From contig LUUF01000084.1 in NCBI GenBank assembly GCA_001644045.1, forward strand, positions 24,920 through 88,919: a stretch of 64,000 nucleotides of DNA, written 5' to 3'. This stretch comes from Methylomonas methanica (lineage in GTDB: Bacteria; Pseudomonadota; Gammaproteobacteria; Methylococcales; Methylomonadaceae). Below the pieces are notes generated by a model. That model made no database searches, was not told the DNA's origin, and saw only the letters and a program-made list of their open reading frames with translations. Position numbers and translations under genes: made by a program. Shown here one piece after another: positions 36,730-44,649 of this stretch (its first letter is position 1; each line of letters opens with the position of its first letter).

Positions 36730-37521
36730 ATGTCTGATCGCAACGAAACACCCGTTAAATATGCCTATAAAGGCGCTAATCTGATCAGTTTCGGCCTCTC
36801 GATCAAACTACTGTTCACCGGTTATTTGACCACGATAGCCGCCGGTTATCTGATGGCGCTAATCCAGATCCTGTTTACCCACGGCATGGCCGACGGCAAA
36901 TTCGGTTTGTCGATGGACGATATTGTTTACAGCTACTATGGCGACCGCTCCGGTTCGGTGTTGGAATCCAAGCTGAACGGTTCGATGAAATACAACGCAC
37001 CGGAACAGGAGCGTTTCAAAATCATTCAATGGGTCAGGGATGGGGGCGACGAGGTCGCTTACAACAAGGATATCAAACCCATCGTCGAACAATTTTGCAC
37101 CGGCTGTCATGGCGCTAATGCCGGTTCGCTACCCGATTTCACTAAATTCGAAACGCTAAAAAAGCTAACCGAATCGAATGAAGGCGCAACGTTTCAATCG
37201 CTGACGCGACTGTCGCACATCCATTTGTTCGGCATCAGTTTTATTTTCATGTTTGTCGGCATCATCTTCAGTTTCAGCACCGGCGTGCCGTGCAAATATA
37301 AATATCCGGCTATCGTGATGCCATATTTGTTTCTATTGATCGACATAGCTTCGTGGTGGTTGACCAAACTCAATCCACACTTTGCCTTGTTGGTATTCTT
37401 TGCCGGCGCCGGATTAGGCGTTTCCTTTGCGTTTATGTGGACCGTATCCATGTATCAGATGTGGATACTGGGCGGTATTCTGAAACAATCGGACCGACGC
37501 AATGCCATAATGCGCGATTAG
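36730..37521 (+). CDS. Membrane-bound monoheme c-type cytochrome of the oxidase locus
   Basis: This 263-residue protein has an N-terminal helix (about residues 18-48), a soluble segment with one heme site CTGCH at residues 123-127, and four C-terminal helices (about 162-250) with His residues near their ends (SHIHLFGISFIFMFVG). Helix-heme-helix proteins of this kind accompany B-type oxidases in methanotrophs and related bacteria in my recollection, but no function is proven. It may anchor or channel electrons from the bc1 complex or a methanol dehydrogenase cytochrome. The gene follows cytochrome c4 after a hairpin. Confidence 0.75.
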   Translation: MSDRNETPVKYAYKGANLISFGLSIKLLFTGYLTTIAAGYLMALIQILFTHGMADGKFGLSMDDIVYSYYGDRSGSVLESKLNGSMKYNAPEQERFKIIQWVRDGGDEVAYNKDIKPIVEQFCTGCHGANAGSLPDFTKFETLKKLTESNEGATFQSLTRLSHIHLFGISFIFMFVGIIFSFSTGVPCKYKYPAIVMPYLFLLIDIASWWLTKLNPHFALLVFFAGAGLGVSFAFMWTVSMYQMWILGGILKQSDRRNAIMRD

Positions 37522-37589
37522 GTGCTGAGTTGACTTGAGGGGCGCCGGAGAATTTCTAAGCGCCCATTCTACGATAACAGGCGGCGAAT

Positions 37590-38519
37590 TTAATCGGTAA
37601 GTTGTTCCGCTGTAGCCAGAATTTTCACTAAATCGTCATTCTGGCTGTCGAGTATTTCCAGACAGGCAACCTCATCCAAACCCAGCAATTCCGGCACTTC
37701 TTCCGGACAAATCTGGTTCGCCGCATCGCCTATCCCTAAGCGCCCCAACAGACAGTCGCTATAAAACGTCAACAGGTTGAGTTGATGGTTTTCACCGCGA
37801 TAGAACGGATTGTGGTGGTGATAGACAATATCGGTAATCATGCGCGGCATGGACCATACATTCATTAGCCAAGCGCCAATTTCGGCATGATTGAGACCGA
37901 AGGCGAAGGTTTCCAGATTAAAAATCGCCAGACTGGGGTTAGCATTGATCAAGCCGCTCAAATAGTTAAATTCGTCAGGGAACCGATGCCCTAATAACGG
38001 GAAGCCGATATTGTGCATCAAGCCGGCTAAAAACAAGGCTTGCGGCTCCGGTCGCAAGGCGGCGGGCATGGCGGCGGCCAACTGCGCCATCAAACGGGTG
38101 CTGGCCAGGGCGTGGGTCCAAAACATCCGCGTGCCTATCAGACCTTCCTTGGGCGATTTTAGCGGTGCCAACACCGCCAAACCCAAAGCCAAGTCCAATA
38201 CAAAATCAAACCCCAAGACGCGGTTAATCGCATCATGCACGGTCGTGATCTGGCCGCGATAACCATAGAGCGCGGAGCTGGCCCAACGGGTAATTTGCGC
38301 GGTCAATAAGGGGTCGAGCTCAATGATGTCCGCCAATTTCCGGGCATCGGCGTTAGGATCGGCAATCAAATTTAATATGCGCAACGCGCTGCCCGGCAAT
38401 GGCGGCAAGGCCTTAATCTGGGCGATTGTTTCGCGCATATCGCGCGGCGGGGTTAAACCATTCCGCTGCCGGCTGCCAATGTTATCGAGCGTCCAGTTTA
38501 TCAGGTTGGATTCCATCAT
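37590..38519 (-). CDS. HDOD-domain signalling protein
   Basis: This 309-residue protein is dominated by an HDOD domain (about residues 28-235): the region IKALPPLPGSALRILNLI, then LADIIELDPLLTAQITRWAS and AGLMHNIGFPLLGHRF. HDOD proteins resemble HD hydrolases without their full metal site and act in regulation, often next to signal-transduction genes. The gene begins 11 bases after the sigma-54 activator that precedes it on the strand, so the two are likely one operon. GGCGGAG precedes the tandem ATG codons. Confidence 0.85.
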   Translation of the reverse strand: MMESNLINWTLDNIGSRQRNGLTPPRDMRETIAQIKALPPLPGSALRILNLIADPNADARKLADIIELDPLLTAQITRWASSALYGYRGQITTVHDAINRVLGFDFVLDLALGLAVLAPLKSPKEGLIGTRMFWTHALASTRLMAQLAAAMPAALRPEPQALFLAGLMHNIGFPLLGHRFPDEFNYLSGLINANPSLAIFNLETFAFGLNHAEIGAWLMNVWSMPRMITDIVYHHHNPFYRGENHQLNLLTFYSDCLLGRLGIGDAANQICPEEVPELLGLDEVACLEILDSQNDDLVKILATAEQLTD

Positions 38520-38530
38520 TGCTCCGCCGC

Positions 38531-39835
38531 CTAAGTCAGATTGAGTCGGTTAAGTTTACGATACAGCGTTCGTTCGCTGATATTCATTTCCGCCGCAATC
38601 AATTTGCGATTCCCCTGATACTTGCTAATCAAGCTATTGATAAATTCCGCCTCGAACTGCGCCATGCTGTTAACTGGCAAGGGGTGCGCGTCGCTACTTG
38701 GCTCGCCAGCATCGACAGGCTCGACACTGCCCTGGCGCTGCATGAAATGAATGTCGGCCTCTTGAATGCTCTTATCCTTGCACAATCCCGCCGCCAGTTG
38801 CAGACAGTTTCTTAGTTCGCGAATATTACCGGGCCAGGCATATTGCATAAGCTTGATCAAAGCCGATTGTGTAATCGCATAGCCGCTATCGACGTTAACG
38901 CTCAACTGCTCTAAAAAATGATCTATCAACAGCGGTAAATCCTGTCTACGCTGGCGCAATGGCGGCACTTCTACCGGAAACACCGACAGCCGGTAAAACA
39001 AATCTTCGCGAAACCGGCCGGTTTTAACCATGTCCGCCAAATTTCTATGCGTAGCGCATACCACTCTGACATTGGCCTTTTGCATCGCCGTGCCGCCTAC
39101 CCGCCGAAATTGCCCGCTTTCCAGGGCTCGCAATAGTTTGGGCTGTTGCGACAGCGGTAAATCGCCAATCTCATCGAAGAACAAGGTGCCATTATTGCCT
39201 AATTCGAACAAGCCTTTTTTTGCGGATGTCGCGCCGGTAAAAGCCCCCTTTTCATGCCCGAACAATTCGCTTTCAAATAACTCTTCGCCGAGAATCGTAC
39301 AATCGACAATCACAAAATCGCCCTCTGCCTGCCTGGAATGGCGATGCACAAACTCGGCAGCCAATTCCTTACCGGTGCCGGTTTCGCCGAGCAATAATAC
39401 CGGCGCTTGCGTGTCGGCCGCCTGTTGCAAGCGGGTTTTATACTGGGCAAACGCCGCCGACTTACCGATCATGGCCGCAGACTCGTCGCCTCTCGCCGCT
39501 GACTTTTTCAACACCGTTAACGTTTCACCCAAGTACAAAGTCGCGTCGGCATCCAGTAAGGGAAAACCGCGCGCACTGAATAAGCGCTGGGAATTGGCAT
39601 CGGCATCGTCGGCAAAGATGCCGGCATAGGCTTCCAGGGTTTGAAACAAGCGTTGATGCCGGCAATCACCGGCGTCGACGCAGCACGGTTGACCGATCAT
39701 ATTCTGTCGCATTACGCCAAAGCTACTTTCCCAAGCACGATTCACCGCAACGATACGTAAGTCGGCACCGATTATGATCAGCGGCAAATCATGGGTTTCC
39801 AGCAATGATTCCAGCGTAAAGGCACTTTGCGGCAT
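38531..39835 (-). CDS. Sigma-54-dependent activator with N-terminal PAS domain
   Basis: This 434-residue enhancer-binding protein has a PAS sensor domain (residues 10-110), then an AAA+ domain with GETGTGKE (150-157), the sigma-54 loop GAFTGA (197-202) and FFDEIGDL. It ends in a Fis-type helix-turn-helix (AAEMNISERTLYRKLNRL). The PAS domain contains the cluster PCCVDAGDCRH (Cys 51, 52, 58 and His 60), which could bind a metal or react to redox state (inference). AGGAA precedes the ATG. It is divergent from a PEP-CTERM gene with a sigma-54-like promoter, a natural candidate target. Confidence 0.88.
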   Translation of the reverse strand: MPQSAFTLESLLETHDLPLIIIGADLRIVAVNRAWESSFGVMRQNMIGQPCCVDAGDCRHQRLFQTLEAYAGIFADDADANSQRLFSARGFPLLDADATLYLGETLTVLKKSAARGDESAAMIGKSAAFAQYKTRLQQAADTQAPVLLLGETGTGKELAAEFVHRHSRQAEGDFVIVDCTILGEELFESELFGHEKGAFTGATSAKKGLFELGNNGTLFFDEIGDLPLSQQPKLLRALESGQFRRVGGTAMQKANVRVVCATHRNLADMVKTGRFREDLFYRLSVFPVEVPPLRQRRQDLPLLIDHFLEQLSVNVDSGYAITQSALIKLMQYAWPGNIRELRNCLQLAAGLCKDKSIQEADIHFMQRQGSVEPVDAGEPSSDAHPLPVNSMAQFEAEFINSLISKYQGNRKLIAAEMNISERTLYRKLNRLNLT

Positions 39836-39874
39836 AAATTCCTATCAATGTTTTCGGAGTTCGAAACGTCTACT

Positions 39875-39935
39875 GCTGACAATCCTAGTAGGGCTAAGTG
39901 CCAGATTCGTCATGGCTATTGCCAGTGTTGTCAGC
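39875..39935. promoter_or_regulatory. Widely spaced inverted repeat GCTGACAA/TTGTCAGC, possible enhancer sites
   Basis: GCTGACAA (39875-39882) and TTGTCAGC (39928-39935) are exact complements 53 bases apart, about five helical turns. They lie 80-140 bases upstream of the predicted sigma-54 start, where activator sites usually are. They may bind the divergently encoded activator. Confidence 0.35.
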
Positions 39936-39987
39936 GTCTTAAAGGCCATTTTAACCGGAAACGGCGCAAGCCAAGGCCTGTAGCCCT

Positions 39988-40003
39988 TGGCATCAATCTT
40001 GTT
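39988..40003 (+). promoter_or_regulatory. Sigma-54-like -24/-12 element upstream of the second PEP-CTERM gene
   Basis: TGGCATCAATCTTGTT has GG at 39989-39990 and, after 10 bases, GT at 40001-40002. It fits TGGCAC-N5-TTGC except for T in place of the last C. The predicted start is about 30 bases before the gene. Confidence 0.45.
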
Positions 40004-40043
40004 ATACCGCTAAGGATAACTCATTCATCATCAAGGGACACCC

Positions 40044-40913
40044 ATGAAAGTTCGACACCTACCGATACTAATGAGCATTTGCTTCAGCCTTGATGCAAGC
40101 GCGGCAAGCATAACTATAGACGGGGATGTCGCCGACTGGGGGCTACACCGAAACGGCAATAGGGCCGATTGGCTTCCCAATCCGTCGCTAGTACCCGCCT
40201 CGCAATACACCGTGGAAGATCAAACCGGCTATTCCGGCGCGCGTTTATTTCCCGGCTACGGCGGTCAAGCCTACGATGCCGAAGCATTTTACATAGCAAT
40301 GGACTCCACTAATTTGTATCTGGCGCTGGTTACCGGCCTCTCTCCCAATACCGTCAACGATCCTGCCCACAACAGTTATGGCCCGGGCGATTTTGCCTTC
40401 GACTTCGGCGGTGACGGTACATTTGAATTTGGCCTGGAAACAACGGGCAGCCAAGCGGGCAGCTTATACAGAGTCAGTGCTTGGGATTATGGACTTTGGG
40501 ACACCAATGGCAACTACAACCCCGGCAATCCCGATCTCAGCCATCCAACATCGATCATGACCGGTAGCCTGGTCAGTAGTGTTGGACAGCTGATATACAA
40601 CAGCAACCCGTTCAAGAACATGGGGGTTTTTAACAATGACAACCACTATGTTATCGAAGCGTCGATACCACTGATTGCGTTTAGCGGATTTTCAGGGAAG
40701 TTTGACGTACAGTGGACGATGAATTGCGCCAACGACGCGATAGCCGTTGACCCCATACTGAGCACCGTGCCGGAACCCAACTCTGTCCTACTGTTATCGG
40801 CTGGCTTAGTCGGCTTGCTCTCTATGCGTAGGAACAACTACCTGCTTGCCAGGGTTTTACATACAGCTAATGATCCGAACGGGGCTGGCAATCGGCCCCG
40901 TACCGTTTTGTGA
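40044..40913 (+). CDS. PEP-CTERM surface protein
   Basis: This 289-residue protein has a signal peptide ending near DASA. It has a beta-sandwich-like body with IDGDVADWG at the start and YDAEAFYIAMDSTNLYLALV, which recalls carbohydrate-binding folds and exosortase-dependent surface proteins. A sorting signal, VPEPNSVLLLSAGLVGLL followed by SMRRNN, comes next. Unusually, about 20 more residues follow the basic tail, and the frame ends inside a terminator hairpin, so the native stop may have been lost or the tail may be tolerated. It is divergent from the sigma-54 activator. Confidence 0.82.
   Translation: MKVRHLPILMSICFSLDASAASITIDGDVADWGLHRNGNRADWLPNPSLVPASQYTVEDQTGYSGARLFPGYGGQAYDAEAFYIAMDSTNLYLALVTGLSPNTVNDPAHNSYGPGDFAFDFGGDGTFEFGLETTGSQAGSLYRVSAWDYGLWDTNGNYNPGNPDLSHPTSIMTGSLVSSVGQLIYNSNPFKNMGVFNNDNHYVIEASIPLIAFSGFSGKFDVQWTMNCANDAIAVDPILSTVPEPNSVLLLSAGLVGLLSMRRNNYLLARVLHTANDPNGAGNRPRTVL
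40879..40909 (+). terminator. Terminator overlapping the end of the PEP-CTERM gene
   Basis: ACGGGGC (40879-40885) pairs with GCCCCGT (40895-40901) and TTTT follows at 40906-40909. The hairpin lies within the last codons of the gene. Confidence 0.6.
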
Positions 40914-40924
40914 CTGCCGGGTAA

Positions 40925-41389
40925 TTACATCTGCGATTGCAGATAGTTTTGAATACCGACTTTTTCGATCAGGTCCATCTGGGTTTCCAACCAATCGACA
41001 TGCTCTTCTTCGTTTTCCAGAATATGTTCGAACAATTCCCTGGTGACGTAGTCGTTGATGCTTTCGCAATAAGCAATCGCCTCTTTTAATAAAGGCAAGG
41101 CCAGATGTTCCAGTTTAAGGTCGCATTCCAGCATTTCCTTGGGATTCTCACCTATCATCAATCTACCCAAGCTTTGCAGATTGGGCAATCCTTCCAGAAA
41201 CAAAATCCTTTCAATCAATTGATCGGCGTGTTTCATCTCGTCAATCGATTCGTGATATTCCTTTTCATTCAGCTTTTGGAAGCCCCAATTTTTAAACATC
41301 CGAGCATGCAAAAAATATTGATTGATAGCCGTAAGTTCGTTTTCCAGCGCTTTATTTAAATATTCGATAACTTTTTTATCGCCTTGCAT
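40925..41389 (-). CDS. bfr: Bacterioferritin
   Basis: This 154-residue four-helix protein stores iron in a 24-mer shell with heme between subunit pairs. The heme ligand Met 52 lies in [15 protein letters not shown]. The ferroxidase-centre residues Glu 18, Glu 51, His 54, Glu 94, Glu 127 and His 130 are in their usual positions. GGGAGA precedes the ATG. It follows bfd, which encodes the ferredoxin that releases its iron, at the end of the rnf gene run. Confidence 0.96.
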   Translation of the reverse strand: MQGDKKVIEYLNKALENELTAINQYFLHARMFKNWGFQKLNEKEYHESIDEMKHADQLIERILFLEGLPNLQSLGRLMIGENPKEMLECDLKLEHLALPLLKEAIAYCESINDYVTRELFEHILENEEEHVDWLETQMDLIEKVGIQNYLQSQM

Positions 41390-41390
41390 G

Positions 41391-41612
41391 TCAAATCTCC
41401 CGGGTTTTAGTGATTAGTTGTGCATCATTGGCAGCCTGCAATAGCCGACATGCATTTTTTCGATCCAAAATTTGCGCGATGTCCTTGTTACATTTACCGC
41501 AATCGCGACCAACGCCGAAACATTGAACCAACTGTTTCCGTGAGCATAAGCCGCTGTCTATGGCGGCATCAAGCTGACTGTCGGTTACCGCTTTGCAGAC
41601 ACAAACGTACAT
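41391..41612 (-). CDS. bfd: Bacterioferritin-associated ferredoxin
   Basis: This 73-residue [2Fe-2S] protein has [11 protein letters not shown] at the start and CGKCNKDI in the middle, giving the C-x-C ... C-x2-C ligand set of the BFD family. It binds bacterioferritin and reduces its iron for release. It lies one base before bfr and three bases after rnfH in the same direction, so iron storage and the Rnf complex appear to be co-transcribed. Confidence 0.93.
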   Translation of the reverse strand: MYVCVCKAVTDSQLDAAIDSGLCSRKQLVQCFGVGRDCGKCNKDIAQILDRKNACRLLQAANDAQLITKTREI

Positions 41613-41615
41613 AGG

Positions 41616-41879
41616 CTAGGCCACCCGCCTCCGCTGGACCTGCGCGGGATCGGCGGTGATTTTACGGTAAATCTCCACTCGGTCGCCTTCCTTGACCGGC
41701 GCATCCAGTTTTGCCAGTTTACCGAAAATCCCGACCTTTTGACTCTCCAGATCGATTTCCGGATACTGCGTCAATACGCCCGACAATTCGATGGCTTCGG
41801 CGATGGTACTGCCTTCCGGCACTTCGAGTCGCAACCAGATTTGCCTATCGGCCTGCGCATAACATACACCCACATTCAT
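41616..41879 (-). CDS. rnfH: RnfH family protein
   Basis: This 87-residue ubiquitin-like-fold protein starts MNVGVCYAQADRQIWLRLEV and contains VGIFGKLAKLDAPVKEGDRVEIYR, typical of RnfH (UPF0125). Its role is unclear; it is often encoded beside Rnf genes or a toxin-like gene. Here it follows rnfE by three bases, so it belongs to the Rnf operon. GGAG lies before the ATG. Confidence 0.92.
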   Translation of the reverse strand: MNVGVCYAQADRQIWLRLEVPEGSTIAEAIELSGVLTQYPEIDLESQKVGIFGKLAKLDAPVKEGDRVEIYRKITADPAQVQRRRVA

Positions 41880-41882
41880 AGT

Positions 41883-42593
41883 TTACGCTCCTTCTTCCAG
41901 GACAATCGCATCAATAACGCTAGGTTCGGTACTTTTAGCCACAGCTTTTCGGTCCAATAGCCGTTTCAGCGCCACCATGAAACCCAACATAATGAAACCG
42001 CCCGGCGGCAAGGCCATCAACAAAAAGCCCTTGTATTCGGGAATCAAGGTGGTTTCCAGAAACCGGAAACTTTCGCCCAACAGCACCGATGCGTTGGCGA
42101 ACAATGTACCCGCGGAACTAATCTCCCGCATCGCTCCCAGCACCACCATCGCTGCGGTAAAACCCACGCCCATCATCAAGCCATCCCACATCGACGGCAT
42201 TACCGGCTGCTTGGAAGCAAATGCTTCGGCCCTACCTAGAATAACGCAGTTGGTAACGATCAACGGAATAAACAAGCCCAGCACCTTATGCAATTCGTGC
42301 ATCCAGGCATTCAGAAAAATATCCACCAAAGTCACCAGCGCGGCGATCAGCAACACGAAAATCGGGATACGGATTTCCGAGGGAATCAGATGCCGGCTCA
42401 CCGATACGGCGGCATTCGATGCGACCATCACCACCATGGTCGCCAAGCCCATGCCCAAGCCGTTGGTCGCCGTCCCGGTGACAGCCAATAGTGGACATAA
42501 GGCCAGATTCTGAGTCAACACCACGTTGTTGTCCCACAGGCCATCGCGGGCGATTTTTCTATATTGTTCTGAAAACAGAATCGAAAGATTCAT
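41883..42593 (-). CDS. rnfE: Rnf complex membrane subunit E
   Basis: This 236-residue inner-membrane protein has six hydrophobic segments. Its conserved beginning ends WDNNVVLTQNLALCPLLAVT, which carries a Cys-containing membrane iron-sulfur motif shared with RnfA. Later comes TNCVILGRAEAFASK. RnfE pairs with RnfA in the membrane part of the ferredoxin:NAD oxidoreductase. It is separated from rnfG by a non-coding repeat-like insertion of about 245 bases. Confidence 0.96.
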   Translation of the reverse strand: MNLSILFSEQYRKIARDGLWDNNVVLTQNLALCPLLAVTGTATNGLGMGLATMVVMVASNAAVSVSRHLIPSEIRIPIFVLLIAALVTLVDIFLNAWMHELHKVLGLFIPLIVTNCVILGRAEAFASKQPVMPSMWDGLMMGVGFTAAMVVLGAMREISSAGTLFANASVLLGESFRFLETTLIPEYKGFLLMALPPGGFIMLGFMVALKRLLDRKAVAKSTEPSVIDAIVLEEGA

Positions 42594-42838
42594 GATGGTT
42601 TCTCCAAAAAACTCAGCAAATTTGGTATCGAGCGAGGTTTTACCCCCTTCTGCCGACCTTCGATAAACGCTACGGAGCGCAGGATCAAAGCGGCATCCGG
42701 GCCGCCTTTTCTTTGGATACTTTCTTTTGGCTGGCCCGCAGGGCGAAAACCACGGATGGCTTGCTTAGCGAAAGTAACTCGGCCCTCGGCCCGATAATCG
42801 ACTTCATAACAAAGCATCGCAACAGCGACACGTAAAAA
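42594..42838. repeat. Repeat-like insertion between rnfE and rnfG
   Basis: The other rnf genes are tightly packed, but here 245 bases intervene. The sequence contains CTTTTCTTTGGATACTTTCT and TTTTGGCTGGCC, which resembles a dispersed intergenic repeat seen in many proteobacteria (from memory). A possible leftward frame with PAGQPKESIQRKGGPDAA is the usual by-product of such repeats. Only one copy is present in the window, so repeat status is an inference. Confidence 0.45.
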
Positions 42839-43579
42839 CTATTGGCTAGAGTTCAACAACTCCGCCTGATGCATCTTGTAAAACTCTAATCCCCGCTTAA
42901 TCGCCTGAACAACTTTCCGCGGCGTAATCGTCGCCCCACTAAACTGATCGAACACCCCGCCGTCTTTTTTTACCGCCCATTGCTCGACAGTCAGGTTATT
43001 CAAGGATTTGCCGTTGAAGGACAGTACCCATTTGGACTTGGTTACCTCAATCTTATCGCCCAATCCCGGCGTCTCTACATGCGCGATAACCCGCACTCCA
43101 AGGATTTCGCCTTTGCTATCTATACCCATCACCAAGCTGATCGGCCCGGCATAACCGTCGGGGGCAACAAATTTAAAGCATACGGCATTGACCGTGCCTT
43201 GCTTTTTAGCCAGATAGACTTCGGTCTGCTCCGCCCCCAGATTGGCATCGGCGGAAGGCAGCAGCACGCTGTCTTTCAGCAAATTGTTATCGTAAAGTTC
43301 CGCAGGAACCACCTGCTCCAAGTTGGCCTGCAGATCTTCCTGCAAGCGCAGCTCAATCACACCGCGTGTCGCCAGATCCGCAACGCCCAATAAAATCGCC
43401 GCCAGCAATGCAAATCCCCCCAACACGCCGGCCTGATACTGTAACAACGGCCGCAGTTGTTCCAAATGTGCTGGTTCCAACCACACGGCCAGTTTTTGCC
43501 TAAAATTGCTGACGGTACGCAAGGCGTACTCAAGATATTGGGTAGCCTTAGGATCTGATTTTGCAGGTTCGGAATTCAT
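42839..43579 (-). CDS. rnfG: Rnf complex subunit G (FMN-binding)
   Basis: This 246-residue protein has one N-terminal helix (about residues 52-72) and a periplasmic FMN-binding domain. The flavin attachment motif is SGAT in FDQFSGATITPRKVV, with the Thr linked to FMN. The N-terminal 45 residues before the helix are longer than in many RnfG proteins. It lies eight bases after rnfD. Confidence 0.96.
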   Translation of the reverse strand: MNSEPAKSDPKATQYLEYALRTVSNFRQKLAVWLEPAHLEQLRPLLQYQAGVLGGFALLAAILLGVADLATRGVIELRLQEDLQANLEQVVPAELYDNNLLKDSVLLPSADANLGAEQTEVYLAKKQGTVNAVCFKFVAPDGYAGPISLVMGIDSKGEILGVRVIAHVETPGLGDKIEVTKSKWVLSFNGKSLNNLTVEQWAVKKDGGVFDQFSGATITPRKVVQAIKRGLEFYKMHQAELLNSSQ

Positions 43580-43587
43580 GGCCGGTC

Positions 43588-44649
43588 TCAGGAATTGGAA
43601 ATATCGAGCGGCTTGCCGTTACGGTAGCGGCCATAAATTCTCGGACGAATGTAATGATCAATCAACGGCGTGACCGCGTTCATCAATAAAATTGCAAAAC
43701 CAGTGCCTTCCGGATAGCCGCCCCAGGAGCGGATCACGAAAATCAGCAAACCGCAGCCGGCGCCGAAAATCACTTGACCCAGTGGCGTGTTAGGCGAAGT
43801 GACATAATCCGTCGCGATAAAAAATGCCACCAACATTACCGCACCGGAATTCAGATGCACCCAAGGTCCCAAATAATGCTGACTATCCCAAGTATGAAAA
43901 ATCGTCGCCAGCAGAAATATACTCAGCAGCAGCGAGACCGGAATATGCCATTTGATGACACCCTGCCGCATCAACCAGATGCCGCCAGCCAACAACAATA
44001 ACGAAGAGGTCTCCCCCAGACTGCCGCGTTCCCAACCAAGAAAGGCCAAGAAGCCGGAGTACTCGATCAAACTGCCGGGCAGCAACCGATTTTGCGAAAA
44101 CTCGGTCTTGACCCAACCCAGCGTGGTGGCACCGGTCACCGCATCGGGATTATCCAGGCCGCCAAAGGTTATCGCCAAGCTATCGATCACGCCGGGCCCG
44201 GTGAACAACGGCGATACGTTGGCCCAAGTGGTCATCTCGATGGGAAAGGAAATCAACAAAGCCACCCTGGCCAGCATGGCCGGATTGAACAGGTTTTGCC
44301 CCAAGCCGCCATAAACATGCTTGCCCAACACGATAGCCAAGGCCGATCCAACGACGCCTATCCACCATGGTGCCCAAGGCGGCAAGGTCATCGCCACCAA
44401 TAAGCCGGTGACTATCGCCGAACCGTCGCGCAGATAGGGCATCGCCGCCACGCCCTTCGTTTTCAAGCACAAGCCTTCAAAAGCGAGCGCCGACAGCACG
44501 GTCACCGCCAGTAAATACAAAGCCGGCCAGCCGAACAATAACACCCCGCAGGCCGTCGCCGGCGCCAACGCGATAATAACCAAGCGCATGATTTGATCGA
44601 CGCGGCGGGTAGCCGCAACGTGAGGTCCGCTGATCGGTTTATTACTCAT
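43588..44649 (-). CDS. rnfD: Rnf complex membrane subunit D
   Basis: This 353-residue polytopic protein (about nine helices) is an NqrB/RnfD family member. The covalent FMN site is TGAT in DAVTGATTLGWVK, and LGKHVYGGLGQNLFNPAM is the conserved helix-loop region. Its ATG overlaps the rnfC stop by four bases (ATGA). It takes part in ion transport coupled to electron flow. Confidence 0.97.
   Translation of the reverse strand: MSNKPISGPHVAATRRVDQIMRLVIIALAPATACGVLLFGWPALYLLAVTVLSALAFEGLCLKTKGVAAMPYLRDGSAIVTGLLVAMTLPPWAPWWIGVVGSALAIVLGKHVYGGLGQNLFNPAMLARVALLISFPIEMTTWANVSPLFTGPGVIDSLAITFGGLDNPDAVTGATTLGWVKTEFSQNRLLPGSLIEYSGFLAFLGWERGSLGETSSLLLLAGGIWLMRQGVIKWHIPVSLLLSIFLLATIFHTWDSQHYLGPWVHLNSGAVMLVAFFIATDYVTSPNTPLGQVIFGAGCGLLIFVIRSWGGYPEGTGFAILLMNAVTPLIDHYIRPRIYGRYRNGKPLDISNS

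Noticed and set aside
42590..42817. Possible 75-residue gene between rnfE and rnfG
   Set aside because: The PAGQPKESIQRKGG pattern resembles translations of dispersed non-coding repeats, and the frame lacks a ribosome-binding site.
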